From positions 24,119,501 to 24,183,500 of the forward strand of contig CM066998.1 in assembly GCA_033977485.1 (NCBI GenBank): 64,000 nt of DNA, written 5' to 3'. The translations under genes and the position numbers were made by a program. Positions 43,741 through 56,236 of the stretch are shown in pieces. The DNA is from Hydrangea macrophylla. Taxonomy: Eukaryota > Streptophyta > Magnoliopsida > Cornales > Hydrangeaceae. Within the stretch, counting starts at the first letter, position 1, and each line of letters begins with the position of its first letter. The notes below the pieces were generated by a model, which worked only from the letters and a program-made list of their open reading frames with translations, was not told the origin of the DNA and ran no database searches.

Positions 43741-46448
43741 CCCACTACGAAGTAATGACTCGAAAACTGCGTTTAGGAATTGAAGTGGCTATTTTAGCCT
43801 TATTTGATCTCTAAAATCCCTATTTTAGCCTCAAAACTTAAGAATTAAATTTTCTAAACTCTATGTATAGATGCTTTGGATCTCGTACGAGATCACCATG
43901 GAATATCCACAACAATAGACAATGGAATATAGAGGAGAATGGAATCGGAATATATACTTGCATGATTGAATATACTTTGAATTCAAGAGATTTCTAGAGA
44001 GAGAATTATGAATTAAATTCTTCTAAAATAATGGTAGGATAAATGGATTAGAGTTCTGACATCAATTTGCTTCCCTTCTCATCCACCATTGATGAGTGCT
44101 TGAAGAACTTGACAAACACTTGAAGAAGGAGATCCTTCAAATCAACTTTTGAAGCATGAGGTAAACACTATAATTTATCTCTAATCCCTAGATTTATATA
44201 AATCTATAAGACTTGGATCTATTTTAGTTTTGTTTGGTTAGAACACTCACCTTCATCCTCTCTTATTCTTAACACACTCACTTAGCTAGATCCAAGTCTT
44301 CCTTGATTTGTTCATAATTCATGATTAGAGATTGATTTTCACTCTGATTTTGGCTTCAATTTGATTTCATTCATTCTATTTAGTTTAGATCCATGCATAA
44401 ATGATTATACAAATGTATACTTTGAGTTCTATGATGGTTTAGAAGCATGATTTATGAGATAGATGATTCCTATATTCATACTTATCTCTTGATTATTCCT
44501 ATTAACTAGAACATCTATTAGAATTTCATCTCCAAGAGGATATTTGTAAGACCCTTTGATCCATGATCTAAAGTTATCTATAGAACTTGGGGGCTAAATG
44601 GATTGGGAATTATGATAACCAAGTTGATCTATGAGTTTGATCTCTCTGATGAACTTAAACCATCACCTAAGATGTTTTCCTCATTCTTTAAAATGAACTA
44701 GTTAAAATTCAGCAAAACATATTAGTTTTTGCCCATAGAATTTGGTCCGTTAAAACCCATACTTTGATGGACTTCAAAATTACTTGGTAAACTTTGATGA
44801 ATTAGCTTTCATTCGATCCGTTTTGAGAATCATTAGGATCCATATGCTATTTGTAATAATTGTTGAAATCTCGATTGACATATTTTAACATAGTCTCTGT
44901 GTGCTTGAATTCTAGAAAACATATGATAGTTATCGATCCGCTTTTTGGGATGATTCCTACTCATGTATCTATGTGCCGATGTAAAATCCTGAGCATACAA
45001 TCGAGTTAAGGTCATTTTCTAAGCGTTTGAAGTTGTTACAATTATTCTAGAATTTTCTAAGTTTAACTACAATCACGAGAAAACAAAATGGTCACACCTT
45101 GATCGTTGAATAACCATCGATGAATTGAACTTGGATTAGAAATCATCTAAGATAAATGGATGAGAGATCAAAAGCGTAGATCAACTTGATTAACATGATT
45201 CATAGAGTACTATTATGATTTGCATTCATTTTGTTAAATGATACCAAACTTCTAGAATAGCAGTCTGGTTAAAATACTTTTTCAGAGACCTTATGTTGAT
45301 AGAATATCCATGGGTTTATTTTTGTCATAAACCTTAATGCAATAGATTTCTTTTGACACAATTTAGACCTTCATATCAGTTTCGTAGAATTAATTATGAT
45401 TTCTACAAGAACAGTGGATAGTCCTAATCCACTGTTCCCAAAACTCTTATTTCTTGAGCTTCAAAAATACTATTGAGATCCTACTTTTTGGAAAAGTTTC
45501 CTAAGGCATGTATCTAACTTTATGTGAAAGTATCTTAAACCAGCTCATGCTTAAGACCACTTTTGATAGGTTTTAATAGAGGTCCTTGAATTTGGAAATT
45601 TGATTGATGAATATTTCTTGTTGTTTATCATGCATATCATTTGCTTGCTTTTGTTTTTGCAATGCTTCGGTATTCCTTGGTGTCTTAGTGCAGAGAATTG
45701 AATGCCATGGATTCGGACTTCGATTTTGTGGATTGGTCTCTTCTACATGTGGCCTTATGCCCATGTATCATGTAATTCTCTATACCATTTTGTTATTTTT
45801 CATAACCTTGTTTTCAACGACACAATTCCTTTAGGATAGTCACCATTTATATGATCATATGTTAGAGACGTCTTATATAGGATTGTTTCATGATTGTACT
45901 TCACTTTTCCTTTCTTCTTGTTTGTGAAACTGCGCTTGAGTCAACTCAATGTAAGTCTTCTCGTTCCGATTTGCATATCATGGCATGTTTCCTTTATTTG
46001 TACTGGTCCTGCGCGGGGCTAGCCACTATGAGTATACTTCTCTCTTGTATTGTATGTGCATCTAATTTGCTACTTGATTTTATCTCTTGAAACGATTTTC
46101 ATTAGATGTTCTTTTTGCCATGTATATATTATCTAGTATGTTTGAGGAAACAACACCTATTATGAATTAAGAACAACATTGAATCACAGCCTACCATTCA
46201 GTAGGGCGAGGAGGGGGTGCTTTAGTTCTACTAGGGTTCCTTTCCCTCTCATACCAAGCCCCCGAACCTTGATTCTGGTGATGAAGGGCGAGTAACCTTA
46301 TTCAATTTTAGGCAAGTCATATTTAATTTCCTAATTACTGATAAAAATTAGGTGGTGACTCTTTTGTCTCTAGGATGATGATGAGTTCTAACTCTTGAAG
46401 TGTGCGCTTTGGATCCTTCCCGGGACACTGTTAAAACTGAAAGGACTT
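43741..46448 (+). other. Region H: AT-rich, ending in a degenerate Tat-like LTR end
   Basis: No ORF of significance. The last 200 bp (about 46190-46385: GGGTGCTTTAGTTCTACTAG, CCTCTCATACCAAGCCCCCG, GATGAAGGGCGAG, GGTGGTGACTCT) run in the same order as the final part of the A/B LTRs (GGGTGTTTTAGTCGCGAC, CTCTCGTACCAAAACCCCG, TATGAAGGGCCGG, CAAGTGGCAACTCT). A stretch near 45480 (TTTTTGGAAAAGTTTCCTAAGG) also resembles the LTR. It is probably an old LTR of another Tat-type family. Its left limit is not seen; F's 3' LTR adjoins at 43740. Confidence 0.45.
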
Positions 46449-46696
46449 TGTGGCAAGCAGGGGTATTTGTATAATACAACCGCGCTAGAATAAGAAATAT
46501 ACTACTTTAGTTCACAATCACCTATTATATATGCAATTTGTGTTACAATGCCTGTTTATATACAGTGTGACAAATCTATGATGAGTTGGGTTATTTTATC
46601 TGTTATTTCATGCAGGTTGCTGTGTGCAAGGATGACTTACATGAGAAAAGAGTAAAGCTCATTTACAAGCAAGACATTTCAAAATTAAATGTGAAG

Positions 46697-46792
46697 TTCG
46701 AACGATGGAAAAGATCTCAAGCGATCGACGTTTTCTCAAGCGCTCGAATAACTTGAGAGTTCAAGCGATCGAATGGTGTTCGATCGATTGAA
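46697..46792. repeat. Dyad-box array in the D LTR, first (five boxes)
   Basis: Centres after 46703, 46722, 46741, 46766 and 46785; spacings 19, 19, 25, 19. This equals the C LTR array (19, 16, 19, 25, 19) after loss of one box and its 16-bp step. Confidence 0.9.
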
Positions 46793-47285
46793 CATGCTTT
46801 TATCAGGATAATACGCGCACACAGTAGAGACTTGTCATTGTTAACCCTAGCTAAGATTTCTCTATCTATATCAGATGTAAACATGTCCAGAAGGACGCCC
46901 CTTTTTGTTCTTCAGTTTTATAGAGTGAGATAGAGAGCTTTACTTTGTCTTTGTAGGTTCTATGCTTGGATATTGGTTTGGGATTGATTGTTATCACGTT
47001 TAACACAAGTTTGTTGCTTTCAGGTTTTATATTATTGTTATTTATATTCCTTTAGTTGAATCTCATAGTATAATCTGTCACCATCGTAGGTTTGCATGCT
47101 AGCCTTGATAAAATGCATAGTTTATATAGTTTATATGTTTGAAACTCAACCAAACATGTCCTTAATGTTTTCTTACAATAAAAATCAATCTGTTACACCT
47201 CAAATGATGTCTAAGTAGTCCCAGAGTTAGGAGATCACATTGAAAAACTGATCTCTAGTCTCTGCCATGCAAACTGAACCCTGCG

Positions 47286-47406
47286 TTGAATCGATGAAAG
47301 ATAGTTCGATCGATCGAAGGTAAGCAATAGTCAATCGATCGAAAACATCTCGAACGATTTAGAGATGATGATGCTCGATCGATCGAGAGTGCGTCGATCG
47401 ATTGAA
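47286..47406. repeat. Dyad-box array in the D LTR, second (six boxes)
   Basis: Centres after 47292, 47311, 47336, 47355, 47380 and 47399; spacings 19, 25, 19, 25, 19, the same as in C although box and spacer sequences have diverged. Confidence 0.92.
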
Positions 47407-48040
47407 CATTCAGATTCTTGAGAAGATCCTTTGCAGTATTCCTAGGCTTTCTGTCCCCATATGCTCAATTTGTCAAAATAGTTTCTTAACTTAAAGCCTT
47501 AAGGCATTTTTCTTCAATAACTATTACAAACCACTTTGAATGCTTACACCATTCATAGTGCGTGTCTTAATTATTGTTTTAAACTAGTTTCACGTATTTT
47601 ATATCAATTGTGATGATGTAGTCCCGGTCATGAAAGGGCTGCTGATTCTTTATCTTTAGAAAATGCAAAATACTGTAGATAGATGTACTCCATAGAGCAT
47701 TAATGAAACTGCATGGTAGATGGTTCGGTCACTATGGATTCGTGTGATCCCAACACTTCCCTTTTATAAAGTAAAAATCAGTTTAATTTCGCTCTAGTCA
47801 AATAGTTAATTACTAGTTTAATTTAGTTGCTTTACTTTGGTAGTTGTCAATTGTGGAACTTCGTGTTCTACATCTTATTTAAAGTTTGAATTTTTAATTT
47901 CCTTTTTGAGTTTAGTCTAAGCAAGTAACTTTGAACCTTCTCTGTGGGATCGACCTGGTCTTACAAGAATACTACTTCCATGCCCACCTACACTTGGGTG
48001 TTGCACAAGAAGCGCACAAATTATTTTTGTGTCAAGTTTT

Positions 48041-48058
48041 TGGCGCCGTTGCCGCGGA
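48041..48058 (+). promoter_or_regulatory. Element D primer-binding site (tRNA-Asp type)
   Basis: TGGCGCCGTTGCCGCGGA differs by one base from the TGGCGCCGTTGCCGGGGA used by Athila-lineage elements. It supports the lineage call. Confidence 0.88.
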
Positions 48059-48165
48059 AGGCGACCAACTATTACTTAGATTACCTCACTCTTTCTTCAT
48101 CTATTTCTGTTTTTTCTTTATCTTTTAGTTCTTTAGATAAAAATCTTCTTAGATCTATCCCTTTC

Positions 48166-49251
48166 ATGTCCGATAATTCCATTGAGGGTATTTTCAAAAA
48201 TCAGCTCTACTCATCTGATTCCTCTAGTTCTATTAATCTCGTAGCCACACCTACAGAATCAATGGCTGACATCGAAAGTGAAAATGGTGAGAATAGGATT
48301 GAGGTTGAGCCCATTGATGATTCGTTGCGTCCCTTGGACGATCTCATGCAGCCTACTTATGTACCTACACCTATGTGCATTCTCATTCCTCCACATACGG
48401 GCAAATTCCAAATTTGCAATAGAATGATTCAACTTCTTCCCACCTTTCATGGAATGGAGAGCGAGAAGGCATATCTGCATGTCAAGGACTTTGAGGACGT
48501 TTGCAAAACATTCACCCAAACTGTCCGGTGGATATAACATGCTTGATGCATTTTTTCTTCACCTTGAAGGACAAAGCTAAACAATGGCTATTATCTCTCA
48601 AGCCAAATTCTATCCTCACATGGCATACGATGAACACTGCATTCTTAAAGAATTTTTTCCCATCTCACATGACCATTGAACTTAAACGTCAAATAAACTC
48701 TTACAAACAAAAGAACAATAAAACCTTCACTCAAACATGGGAGCTTTCTAAAGATTTGCTTCTCTCATGTCCACATCATGGCTATAAGAAGTGGTGAACA
48801 ATCAGCTTCTTTTACGAAGGACTTAATGATGAAACAAAAAAGTTAGCTGAAACCATGAGCGCAGGTGCATTTCATGGAAAGAACACCGGAGGCTGAAGCC
48901 CACTTTGAGTGGTTGGCCGAACATGCTCACGAATGGTCTAACCCTGAAGACATCTCACGCAAACAGCCATTAGGTGGAGAGGAGAAAAGCATATGCCAGT
49001 TAAAAATTGAAGATAATCTAATGATAAAATCTGAGGAGCTAGCAAGGGAGGTGGAAGAGTTAGGAACAAAAGGAGAGAGTTTTAGGCAAGTTTTGCCTGA
49101 AGAACCATGCGACACATGCAATATGTTGGGACACATGACTCAATACTGTCCCAATGTGCCGTATTTTCAAGAACAAGCCCCCATGGAGATGAATGCTATC
49201 CAAGGGTATAGAGGGGCGGAGAATTCCTATAATAATAATAACAATCAATGA
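48166..49251 (+). pseudogene. Element D gag
   Basis: Starts MSDNSIEGIFKNQLYSSDSS. The core has FHGMESEKAYLHVKDFEDVC, then after a frameshift near 48510-48530 FTLKDKAKQWLLSLKPNSI, FLKNFFPSHMTIELKRQI and ELSKDLLLSCPHHGY. A TGA at 48795-48797 and another shift near 48865 lead to the C-terminal part with zinc knuckle CDTCNMLGHMTQYC (CX2CX4HX4C). It ends in an Asn-rich run at 49251. This would be the particle protein. Three breaks make it non-functional. Confidence 0.88.
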
Positions 49252-50259
49252 AATCACCCGATTTTGATTGGAGAAATGACGTTGGGACCCAAAATCAATA
49301 TCAACAATAGCCCTACAATAATAATCAATATTAAGGGCAACACAATAGGCCGTCCCAACAATTCAATCAAAATAGATCTAATAACTATAATCAAGCTCAG
49401 CCCTCTAGCTAACAATTGACAATCTAATGTGTACGTACCACCACACAAAAAGGTGCACGAGGAAGATCCACTCTCTAACGCGAACTTAACACAACAGTTA
49501 ATTCAAATGATGAGCAAGATGTCTGCGACATTAGAGAGGATTGATGCATGACAAGAGCCAACGGGAGGAACATTTCCTGCCCAACCACTTCCAAAGCCTA
49601 AGGGATACAATAATGGTCCAAATAATCAAGAACATGCTAAAGTTGTGACTACTCTGAGAAGCGACAAGATTATAGGGTAAAACATGCCTCTTTCTACACC
49701 TAAAGAGTATGTTGAGGATGAAGTGGTAAATAGTGAGCAACCATCTACTAAGGAAGAGGAGCCATTTACTAATAACAAAACTTTAGAGTCCAATAATGAA
49801 GCTCCTAGAGAAGTAGAAAATTTTAGAGAAGGCCTGGAAAGGAGATTGTTAATTATAAATTACCAAAATGCCCTTTCCCAGCGCCCTACCCTCAAAGGCT
49901 AAAGAAACCCAAAAATGAGGTAACGAATCAGGAGTTCTTGGAACTTTTTAAATAAGTTAAAATAAACCTTCCACTCCTTGATGCAATTATAAAAGTGCCG
50001 GCATATGCTAAATATCTAAAAGATTTATGTACGGTCAAGAGGCGGCAGAGTGAGAAAAAACACGCCTATGTCGCTTGCCAAGCAAGCGCAATTATTCAAA
50101 ATGAACTGCCCCAGAAACTTAAAGATCCCGGTACTCCCACTGTCTCATGCCATACTCAGTCTATAAACAACTAGGGTTAGATGAACTCAAACCTACTCGA
50201 GCTGTATTACAATTGGCAGACAGGTCAGTAAATTACCCTAGAGGGGTATTGGACGACGT
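49252..50259 (+). pseudogene. Element D gag-pol linker and protease start
   Basis: Asn-rich DNA (AATAATAATAAC repeats), then an acidic open stretch (EEEPFTNNKTLESNNEAP, 49684-49902), then out-of-frame pieces YAKYLKDLCTVKR and KDPGTPTVSC of the Athila protease region, ending near 50259. The last 100 bp match element C 166-290. B interrupts the protease here. Confidence 0.75.
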
Positions 50260-51092
50260 TGAAGACACCCCATTTTGTCGGCTATCAGATTTAGGAGACC
50301 CATAGCTTGGTGGTTCACAATGATCGAAAAAGACTTAAAAGGACTCTTGGAAGTTAGTTCTATCTCTCAGAATGCTCAGAATGACCAAAATGCCCCTGAA
50401 AGCCCGAAAACTCCCAGATTTGGTCCCAAAGTTCTGGAAACATGCTACGTCGTACGAAAAATGATAAAATGAGTTTTTAAGTAAAATCGAATAAAATCGT
50501 CAGCTCCCAGAGACCCCCGGAAGTCCCGGAAGTCCCGAAAAGTCCTCATTGACCGGTTTGACCAGGTTTGACCAAGTTTGACCAAAATTATCCGAATTCA
50601 CCGGAATCATTAGAAAAGTATTAAAATGAGTTTTAAAAGAGAATCGAGCGAAAACGTCAACTCCTGGGAACTCCCAGAGGTTCCCAGAACTTCCCGGGAA
50701 TCCCAAGTTTGACCAGTTTGACCAAGATTTGACTTTGGAATCGGGGCATTGAAATAATTTTCAAATATTTTTCATGGATACTAGAGGTCAATAACTTTCC
50801 AACGGTATATCGCACATAATTTCTGGATTTAAAACGAATTTATTATGAATTTCCAAAGGCGAAAAAGGCGATCAAATTGGCTTTTATCGCGAATACCGCA
50901 AAACTTTTCAAAGTGACCTATCTCTGAACTATTTTTTATGTAAAGTAGACTCCATTACCTTTCCAACGGTATATCACAACCTCAATTTGGAGTTCGTTTG
51001 CATTTTTTGTGAATTTCGGACGAAATAGGGCCTTTTCGCGAATACCGGAACCTCTGGGGGCCTAAACGTAATTTTCTGGGCTTCTGAGGAGC

Positions 51093-51109
51093 AGTGCCGC
51101 TGCGGCACT
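51093..51109. repeat. GC-rich 17-bp dyad in the B 5' LTR
   Basis: AGTGCCGC-T-GCGGCACT: perfect 8-bp arms, centre T. It lies 144 bp before TATTTAAA. Confidence 0.9.
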
Positions 51110-51252
51110 CAACCCTCGCAGAGTCTATTTTTGTAATTTTTTTGGCGGTCCAATTTGATTAATTGAAAACCAAAACGACATAGTTTTATGTTCACAGTTG
51201 TTTGGGACCAATGGGAGTACTTCTAAAACCCCAAAACCACCCCAAATTGGCC

Positions 51253-51260
51253 TATTTAAA
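51253..51260 (+). promoter_or_regulatory. TATA box of the B 5' LTR
   Basis: TATTTAAA in GGCCTATTTAAACCCCCC; same place as TATATAAA in A. Confidence 0.7.
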
Positions 51261-53481
51261 CCCCCCATTGCTCTTCATTTGAGGGGGGGCCAAGTGCAAA
51301 GCTTAAAAAGTTGTAGAGAAGAAGAGAGATAGAGATAGGTTTAGAAGAGAGAAAGGGAGCTTCTCCCATTGATTTTCCATAAGAAAGTGAGTTTTATTCT
51401 TGTTTTCTTCCATCATCCTTCTATATACTTCACATTCAAAGTCCACTCCAACCCTCATTCTTGAGCATTCATGAGATAGGAAGCTACTTCCATGTCCAAA
51501 TGACAAAATCTATGAGTGAAACACCAAACTACAAGTCCAAAATCACATTGATTATCATCTATTGATTGCTATTTACTTGCTTTGATTATATATATGTTCA
51601 TCTCTCCTTATCTCATTTCTTTTTCTTTTCTTTATTTACTTACTAGTTCATCATCATCTAAGTGATGACATGAAGTTTGGGGTGAGTGAATCCTTATGGA
51701 TAGTAGCTCTTGACCTCAAAAACATGTTTGATAGATGATGATCATAACCTCAATACTTCCAAGGTATTCTTGGAATGTATTGAAGTTATGCCCAAAAATA
51801 AAATAAATCTCTCCAACAATCTTGGAGGTTCTTAAATGATGAGTTTGATGTAGGTATTCTAGTGGCTATGATCCTTATTGAGTGTTGAAAACATGTTTTC
51901 AAAACATCTATTTCAAAACCCCTCTCAATCCCTCTCATTTGGTTTCAAGAAACAAAACTTTGTTTTCTCCAAAATCTTCAAAACAATGAGTCAAAACAGT
52001 GAGTGAGTTGAGTTCAAAGATTTTTCTACAACTCAATACTCAACATATGGATACAAGGCCACTTCGAAAGTCTTCCTAACTCATTGGAGAACACCCATGA
52101 TTTTTGGTTTGACTTGGAAGTACTTGGAAATGGTCCATTTGGGTCCCAACATTCCTTCCAAACATTATGTTTTTGCTGTCACAGCAGCTAGGTCAACTTA
52201 CGACCTCTTTTCCAGAAAACATTTCCAAAAGGGGTGGTCCTAACTTATTTTTCCCTTACTATTCAATGTCTTAGGAAACTTTCTGTATAAAATAGGCCTC
52301 TAGATCATTCCTTTTCATTTTCTAAGATTTTCTAACATTTCAGTCAACAGTACGAACTCTGTTTCTGAGTGACCCCTATTGTTTATATAATTCCTCTCAA
52401 TCTGTGATAGATATTCAAGTTTGGCCTTTTGGGTTGTGTTCTAGACACAATAAGGAACATCTCCATAAAAAATCATGCATTGAAAACATTCCTAACCCCT
52501 CTTTTCGAATTCCAAAAGATCATGCTACTGTTCTGTCCACTATTCACAGCAAGTACATTTCAACTTTCATTCTTTGATTTGATGCTCATATGCATTCCAA
52601 ATTAGTTCATATCTTAGGAAGTAGTTCATAATACATTTGTACATATCCCATATTGATTTCATCCATCCATTCATACACATTTTAGACTTCTAAGTCATTC
52701 TAGGAATCCATAAACACAAAGCACACTACAACCTTGGCACATTCTAGATACATACATTGCATTCATGCAAGATTTGGGGTTTTTGTAATTCTTAATCTAA
52801 GGAGATTGTAAGGAATGAACTCGATCACCCGTTCATGCTTCCCCTTGATCTAATCATCCTTTCTCATCCGTCCCGGGGATTGAGAGGTCTTCTTTTATCA
52901 AAGATTAACACGCATCATACTAGCGTGCTAAGCATATTTTGATTTCTTTGCTTATTTGTTTCAATAACGATTCATGTCCCTTTAGGTTAAGGGAACTTAA
53001 TTACTTGAAGCGTGATTAGACGATTTTTCCTAGGTTTATTTGTGTGATCTTTCACTTTACATTGCATGATATTTGATTTAGATCTTATGAATGATATTTT
53101 ATCTTTAGATCTTCCATTTTCAAGTTTCTTATGTAATGTAATATACTATCATAGTATTAATTGCCGAACCATACATAGTATAAGATGATTATTTGGATGC
53201 TAATTGAGGCCCGTCGAAAGATGGGGCGAGTTGAGGGTGTTTTAGTCGCGACAAAGGCTCCTTCCTCTCTCGTACCAAAACCCCGAACCAAGTTCTTTGG
53301 TTATGAAGGGCCGGTGCCCTTTATCCATTTGGGTGAGTCAAAATTAGGTTTCTTGGTTCCTTAAAGATCAAGTGGCAACTCTGTATCTATTTTCAACAGA
53401 CCTATTTTCTTTCTTTGATTCAAATCAATTTCAAAACAATCTCAAACAAGAGAAGTGGTCCGATTCCCGGTATCCACAATC

Positions 53482-53499
53482 TGGCGACTCTGCTGGGGA
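53482..53499 (+). promoter_or_regulatory. Element B primer-binding site
   Basis: TGGCGACTCTGCTGGGGA, three bases after the LTR end; identical to the PBS of A. Confidence 0.87.
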
Positions 53500-54985
53500 T
53501 TTTTATTTTAAAACAAAATAATACAGAGGTTTGACTCATAAGAAGCATCCTTAAAATCATCTTTTTACTGTGTTTGGATCACCGCATTACACTCTTGCAT
53601 TTTCCCCCTCCGACTGTGTCTGAAACGCGGCGCTGACATTGTTCAGGTCTTGCTGTGCCAGGGCACAAGTCACCGTTGATACTGTACCTTCCAAGGTATA
53701 TCAAAAAGAGTAAAAACCTCCGTACTGTCTCCCCGACGGTATTTTGGAACTCTCATCAACGGACCCTCTTTGACTAAACCCAGCCTTTGCATATAGATTC
53801 CTGTAGAACCTTTCATAGGACTGTTCATTTATCTTTTCAGATAGGACAATGTGATATAACTATTGTATGCCCTGACGGGATTACCTGCGCAGTGTAGATG
53901 CTTATATGGCATAGAACAAAACCTCTTTCTTATGATCCCCAAGGCAATCACTCACATGTGATCACATTGAGTTGACCTGCCTAGGCACCATGACAAGGAT
54001 GTCTGCTCCATGTTCATAAAGATATACACCGCAAACCTTGTTTGTTGGTCCTAGGATATAGGAGTATGAAAACTAGCTAGACAGTATGATCACCATCATA
54101 ACCTGTTCCTCCCAAAAACTCTGTCCAGATATCCCAGATATAACCATATTAACCAATTTTTCCCAGAAACTCTGTCTAGATATTCTAGATACAACCATAT
54201 TAACCAGTTTTTCCAGAAACTCTGTCTAGATCTCCCTGATTTCCCAGATATACCAGTTTCTCCCAGAAACTCTGTACTATCTCCCAAAAACTCTATCCAA
54301 ATTTCCTAGAAATATCCAAAGTACCTGTTTTCCCATAAGCTCTGCCCAAATCTCCCAAATCCTCCAAAAATCCCAGCATCTCTGCCCAAATCACTTAGAA
54401 ATTCCCAGATATACTTGTTTCCCCTGGAAACTCTATCCATATTTCTCATAAATACCCAAAATACCAGTTTCTCCTAGAAGCTCAATCCAAATCAACCAGA
54501 AATCCTTTTTTCTCCTAGAAACTCAAATGACTTCTAGAAATTTCTCCGAATCTTCCAAACCCATGTTTCTCCCAGAAACTCTATCCGAAATTCCCGAAGT
54601 ATCCCGGAAATCCCTGTTATCCCTTGGTGATCATACTGGAAAGTAAGGTTAGCACACTCTGTATGGCTAGGACCTTATTTGTTTAACTGCTATCTGTTAG
54701 AAGTAGGGGCATCATTTAGCTTAGGACTCGCATCTGCATGCTTGTCTCATATGCATACACAATTCCTACCAGTCTGTACGCACTGTCTCAGTCAGTCTGT
54801 ACACAAGTCTGTCCATACCTGTCACTGTCACTGTCTGTCTGATTGCCTCTGTTAAAATCTGATCTAATCCTCTTAAAATCTATCAGGTCAGTATAGATTC
54901 CCGGAGTCAGCAGCTAGGATCCTCGTCTTAGGTCAGAAGTTCGAACAGTCGTTTGGTCAAGATCTGCCCACCAAGTTACTTCAGC
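53500..54985 (+). other. Element B leader, with tandem repeat 54100-54620
   Basis: Non-coding. From about 54100 to 54620 it holds many copies of CCAGAAACTCTGTC or a variant with CCCAGATAT between, a longer and more degenerate form of the A leader repeat. Confidence 0.8.
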
Positions 54986-56236
54986 ATGAATCAAGAAGAA
55001 TTAGAAAATAAGGTCACTGTGTTGGGAACAACCATAAGCCAGCAATCTGATCGCCTGGCCCAAGTTTTGAGTTTCATGGAAGAATTGAAGCAGCAGCGGC
55101 CGCAACCTCCGCCCGGGTTTCCACCACCGGGGTTTGAAGCACCCCCACCTGAGAATAATGGGGAGGAAGACTGGTTTCAAGGGGTCCCACTGTTTGCGTA
55201 TGAGAAGAAGCTTCAAGAGAAAATGGATAAGGTTGACAAGTTGGAAAGCGTACTGAGGAAAAGCAAGGGGGTCGATGATTACATGTTGGACCTGGAAGGC
55301 CTCTTTGAGCCTATCAAGCTGAAACTGCCAGAGAATTTCAAGATGCCTGCCATCGACCGTTTTGACGGAACAGGGAATCCAAAAAGTCACATCAAGTTGT
55401 GCATGAGCATCTTCCAATCGATGGGCTGCACTCATGAGCACATTGCGATGCTGTTCCCGCAAACCCTTAAGAATGCCGCACTATCCTGGTTCCTAACCCT
55501 TGAAGCCTCCAAGACCCGAGTCTGGGAAGACGTTGCTAGAACTTTTATTGATCACTACTCTTACAACCAAGAGTTTGATATCACCATCCGGGATCTAGAG
55601 ACTACCAGGCAGAACTTTAATGAGTCCTTCACTGCGTTCTTGAGCAGATGGAGGAATAAAGTGGCTCAAATGATCCACAGACCTGTTGAGAAAGAGCAAG
55701 TACGTATGCTGGTCAAGAACATGCAACCAGTATATCATGACAAGCTATTCTACCAATCCATCTCCACATTCGAAGAGCTATTTGAAATAGGCACCAGAAT
55801 AGAGGATGCCATCAGAGAAGGAAAGTTCAAAAAGGATGAACCCCAACACCAGTCCAAGAGACCCAACTACTCCCTGGACTCCCCGGATATCAATGCACTT
55901 AGCAACCAATCAATGGCCTGCGCCCTTCGTCCATACCAGTCCATTCTGCCAAATCGCCCAAAAGGCCCTCGCGAATTCTCCAAACTTGATGTTCCTCTTT
56001 CCACAGCCTTGGACCACTTACTCAGAAAGGGCCACCTACAGCTCCTCCCTCACAAACCGCTACCGGATCCCATACCCTCCCACTACAACATGAGCCTACG
56101 ATGTGCTTACCATCAAAATCTAGGCCATGCCACCGATCAATGCATCCGCCTCCGCCATGACATTCAGAACCTCATAGAGGATGTATCCCATCCTAATCCA
56201 ATCCACTATCTTGGCTTGGACCAACCGATCGAATGA
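54986..56236 (+). CDS. Element B gag (intact)
   Basis: ATG at 54986 (MNQEELENKVTVLGTTIS), 416 codons without a break. Coiled-coil-like start, Pro-rich PQPPPGFPPPGFEAPPPENN, capsid core (FDGTGNPKSHIKLCMSIF, ALSWFLTLEASKTRVWEDV, FTAFLSRWRNKVAQMIHRP) and knuckle CAYHQNLGHATDQC (CX2HX4HX4C). It is very similar to A gag but stops soon after the knuckle (LGLDQPIE), where A continues for another 80 or so codons and into protease. An open gag with no pol suggests that gag is still under selection or was until recently. The 11 codons before 54986 are an artefact of a TTG start. Confidence 0.92.
   Translation: MNQEELENKVTVLGTTISQQSDRLAQVLSFMEELKQQRPQPPPGFPPPGFEAPPPENNGEEDWFQGVPLFAYEKKLQEKMDKVDKLESVLRKSKGVDDYMLDLEGLFEPIKLKLPENFKMPAIDRFDGTGNPKSHIKLCMSIFQSMGCTHEHIAMLFPQTLKNAALSWFLTLEASKTRVWEDVARTFIDHYSYNQEFDITIRDLETTRQNFNESFTAFLSRWRNKVAQMIHRPVEKEQVRMLVKNMQPVYHDKLFYQSISTFEELFEIGTRIEDAIREGKFKKDEPQHQSKRPNYSLDSPDINALSNQSMACALRPYQSILPNRPKGPREFSKLDVPLSTALDHLLRKGHLQLLPHKPLPDPIPSHYNMSLRCAYHQNLGHATDQCIRLRHDIQNLIEDVSHPNPIHYLGLDQPIE

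Larger units (their letters stand above)
46449..48034 (+). repeat. Element D 5' LTR (1586 bp)
   Basis: TGTGGCAAGCAGGGGTATTTG...TTTTTGTGTCA, homologous to the C 3' LTR. It has two dyad-box arrays and a weak TATA (TCTATATC near 46864). The PBS follows after six bases. Confidence 0.92.
46449..50259 (+). mobile_element. Element D, Athila-like Ty3/gypsy: 5' LTR, gag, start of pol
   Basis: 5' LTR 46449-48034, PBS 48041-48058, degenerate gag from 48166, and a protease region up to 50259, where B is inserted. A relative of C. The right half lies beyond the window. Confidence 0.9.
50260..53478 (+). repeat. Element B 5' LTR (3219 bp)
   Basis: Starts TGAAGACACC (TGTAGACACC in the partner, one changed base) and ends GGTATCCACA. 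Alignable to the A LTRs over the full length. W-box-type TTTGACC repeats at 50549-50584, perfect GC dyad at 51093-51109, TATTTAAA at 51253-51260. Confidence 0.95.

Noticed and set aside
44833..46090. Short ORFs in region H
   Set aside because: AT-rich chance frames with Phe/Ser/Cys-rich translations and no motif.
54953..54985. N-terminal extension of B gag
   Set aside because: It relies on a TTG start. The ATG at 54986 matches the start of A gag.
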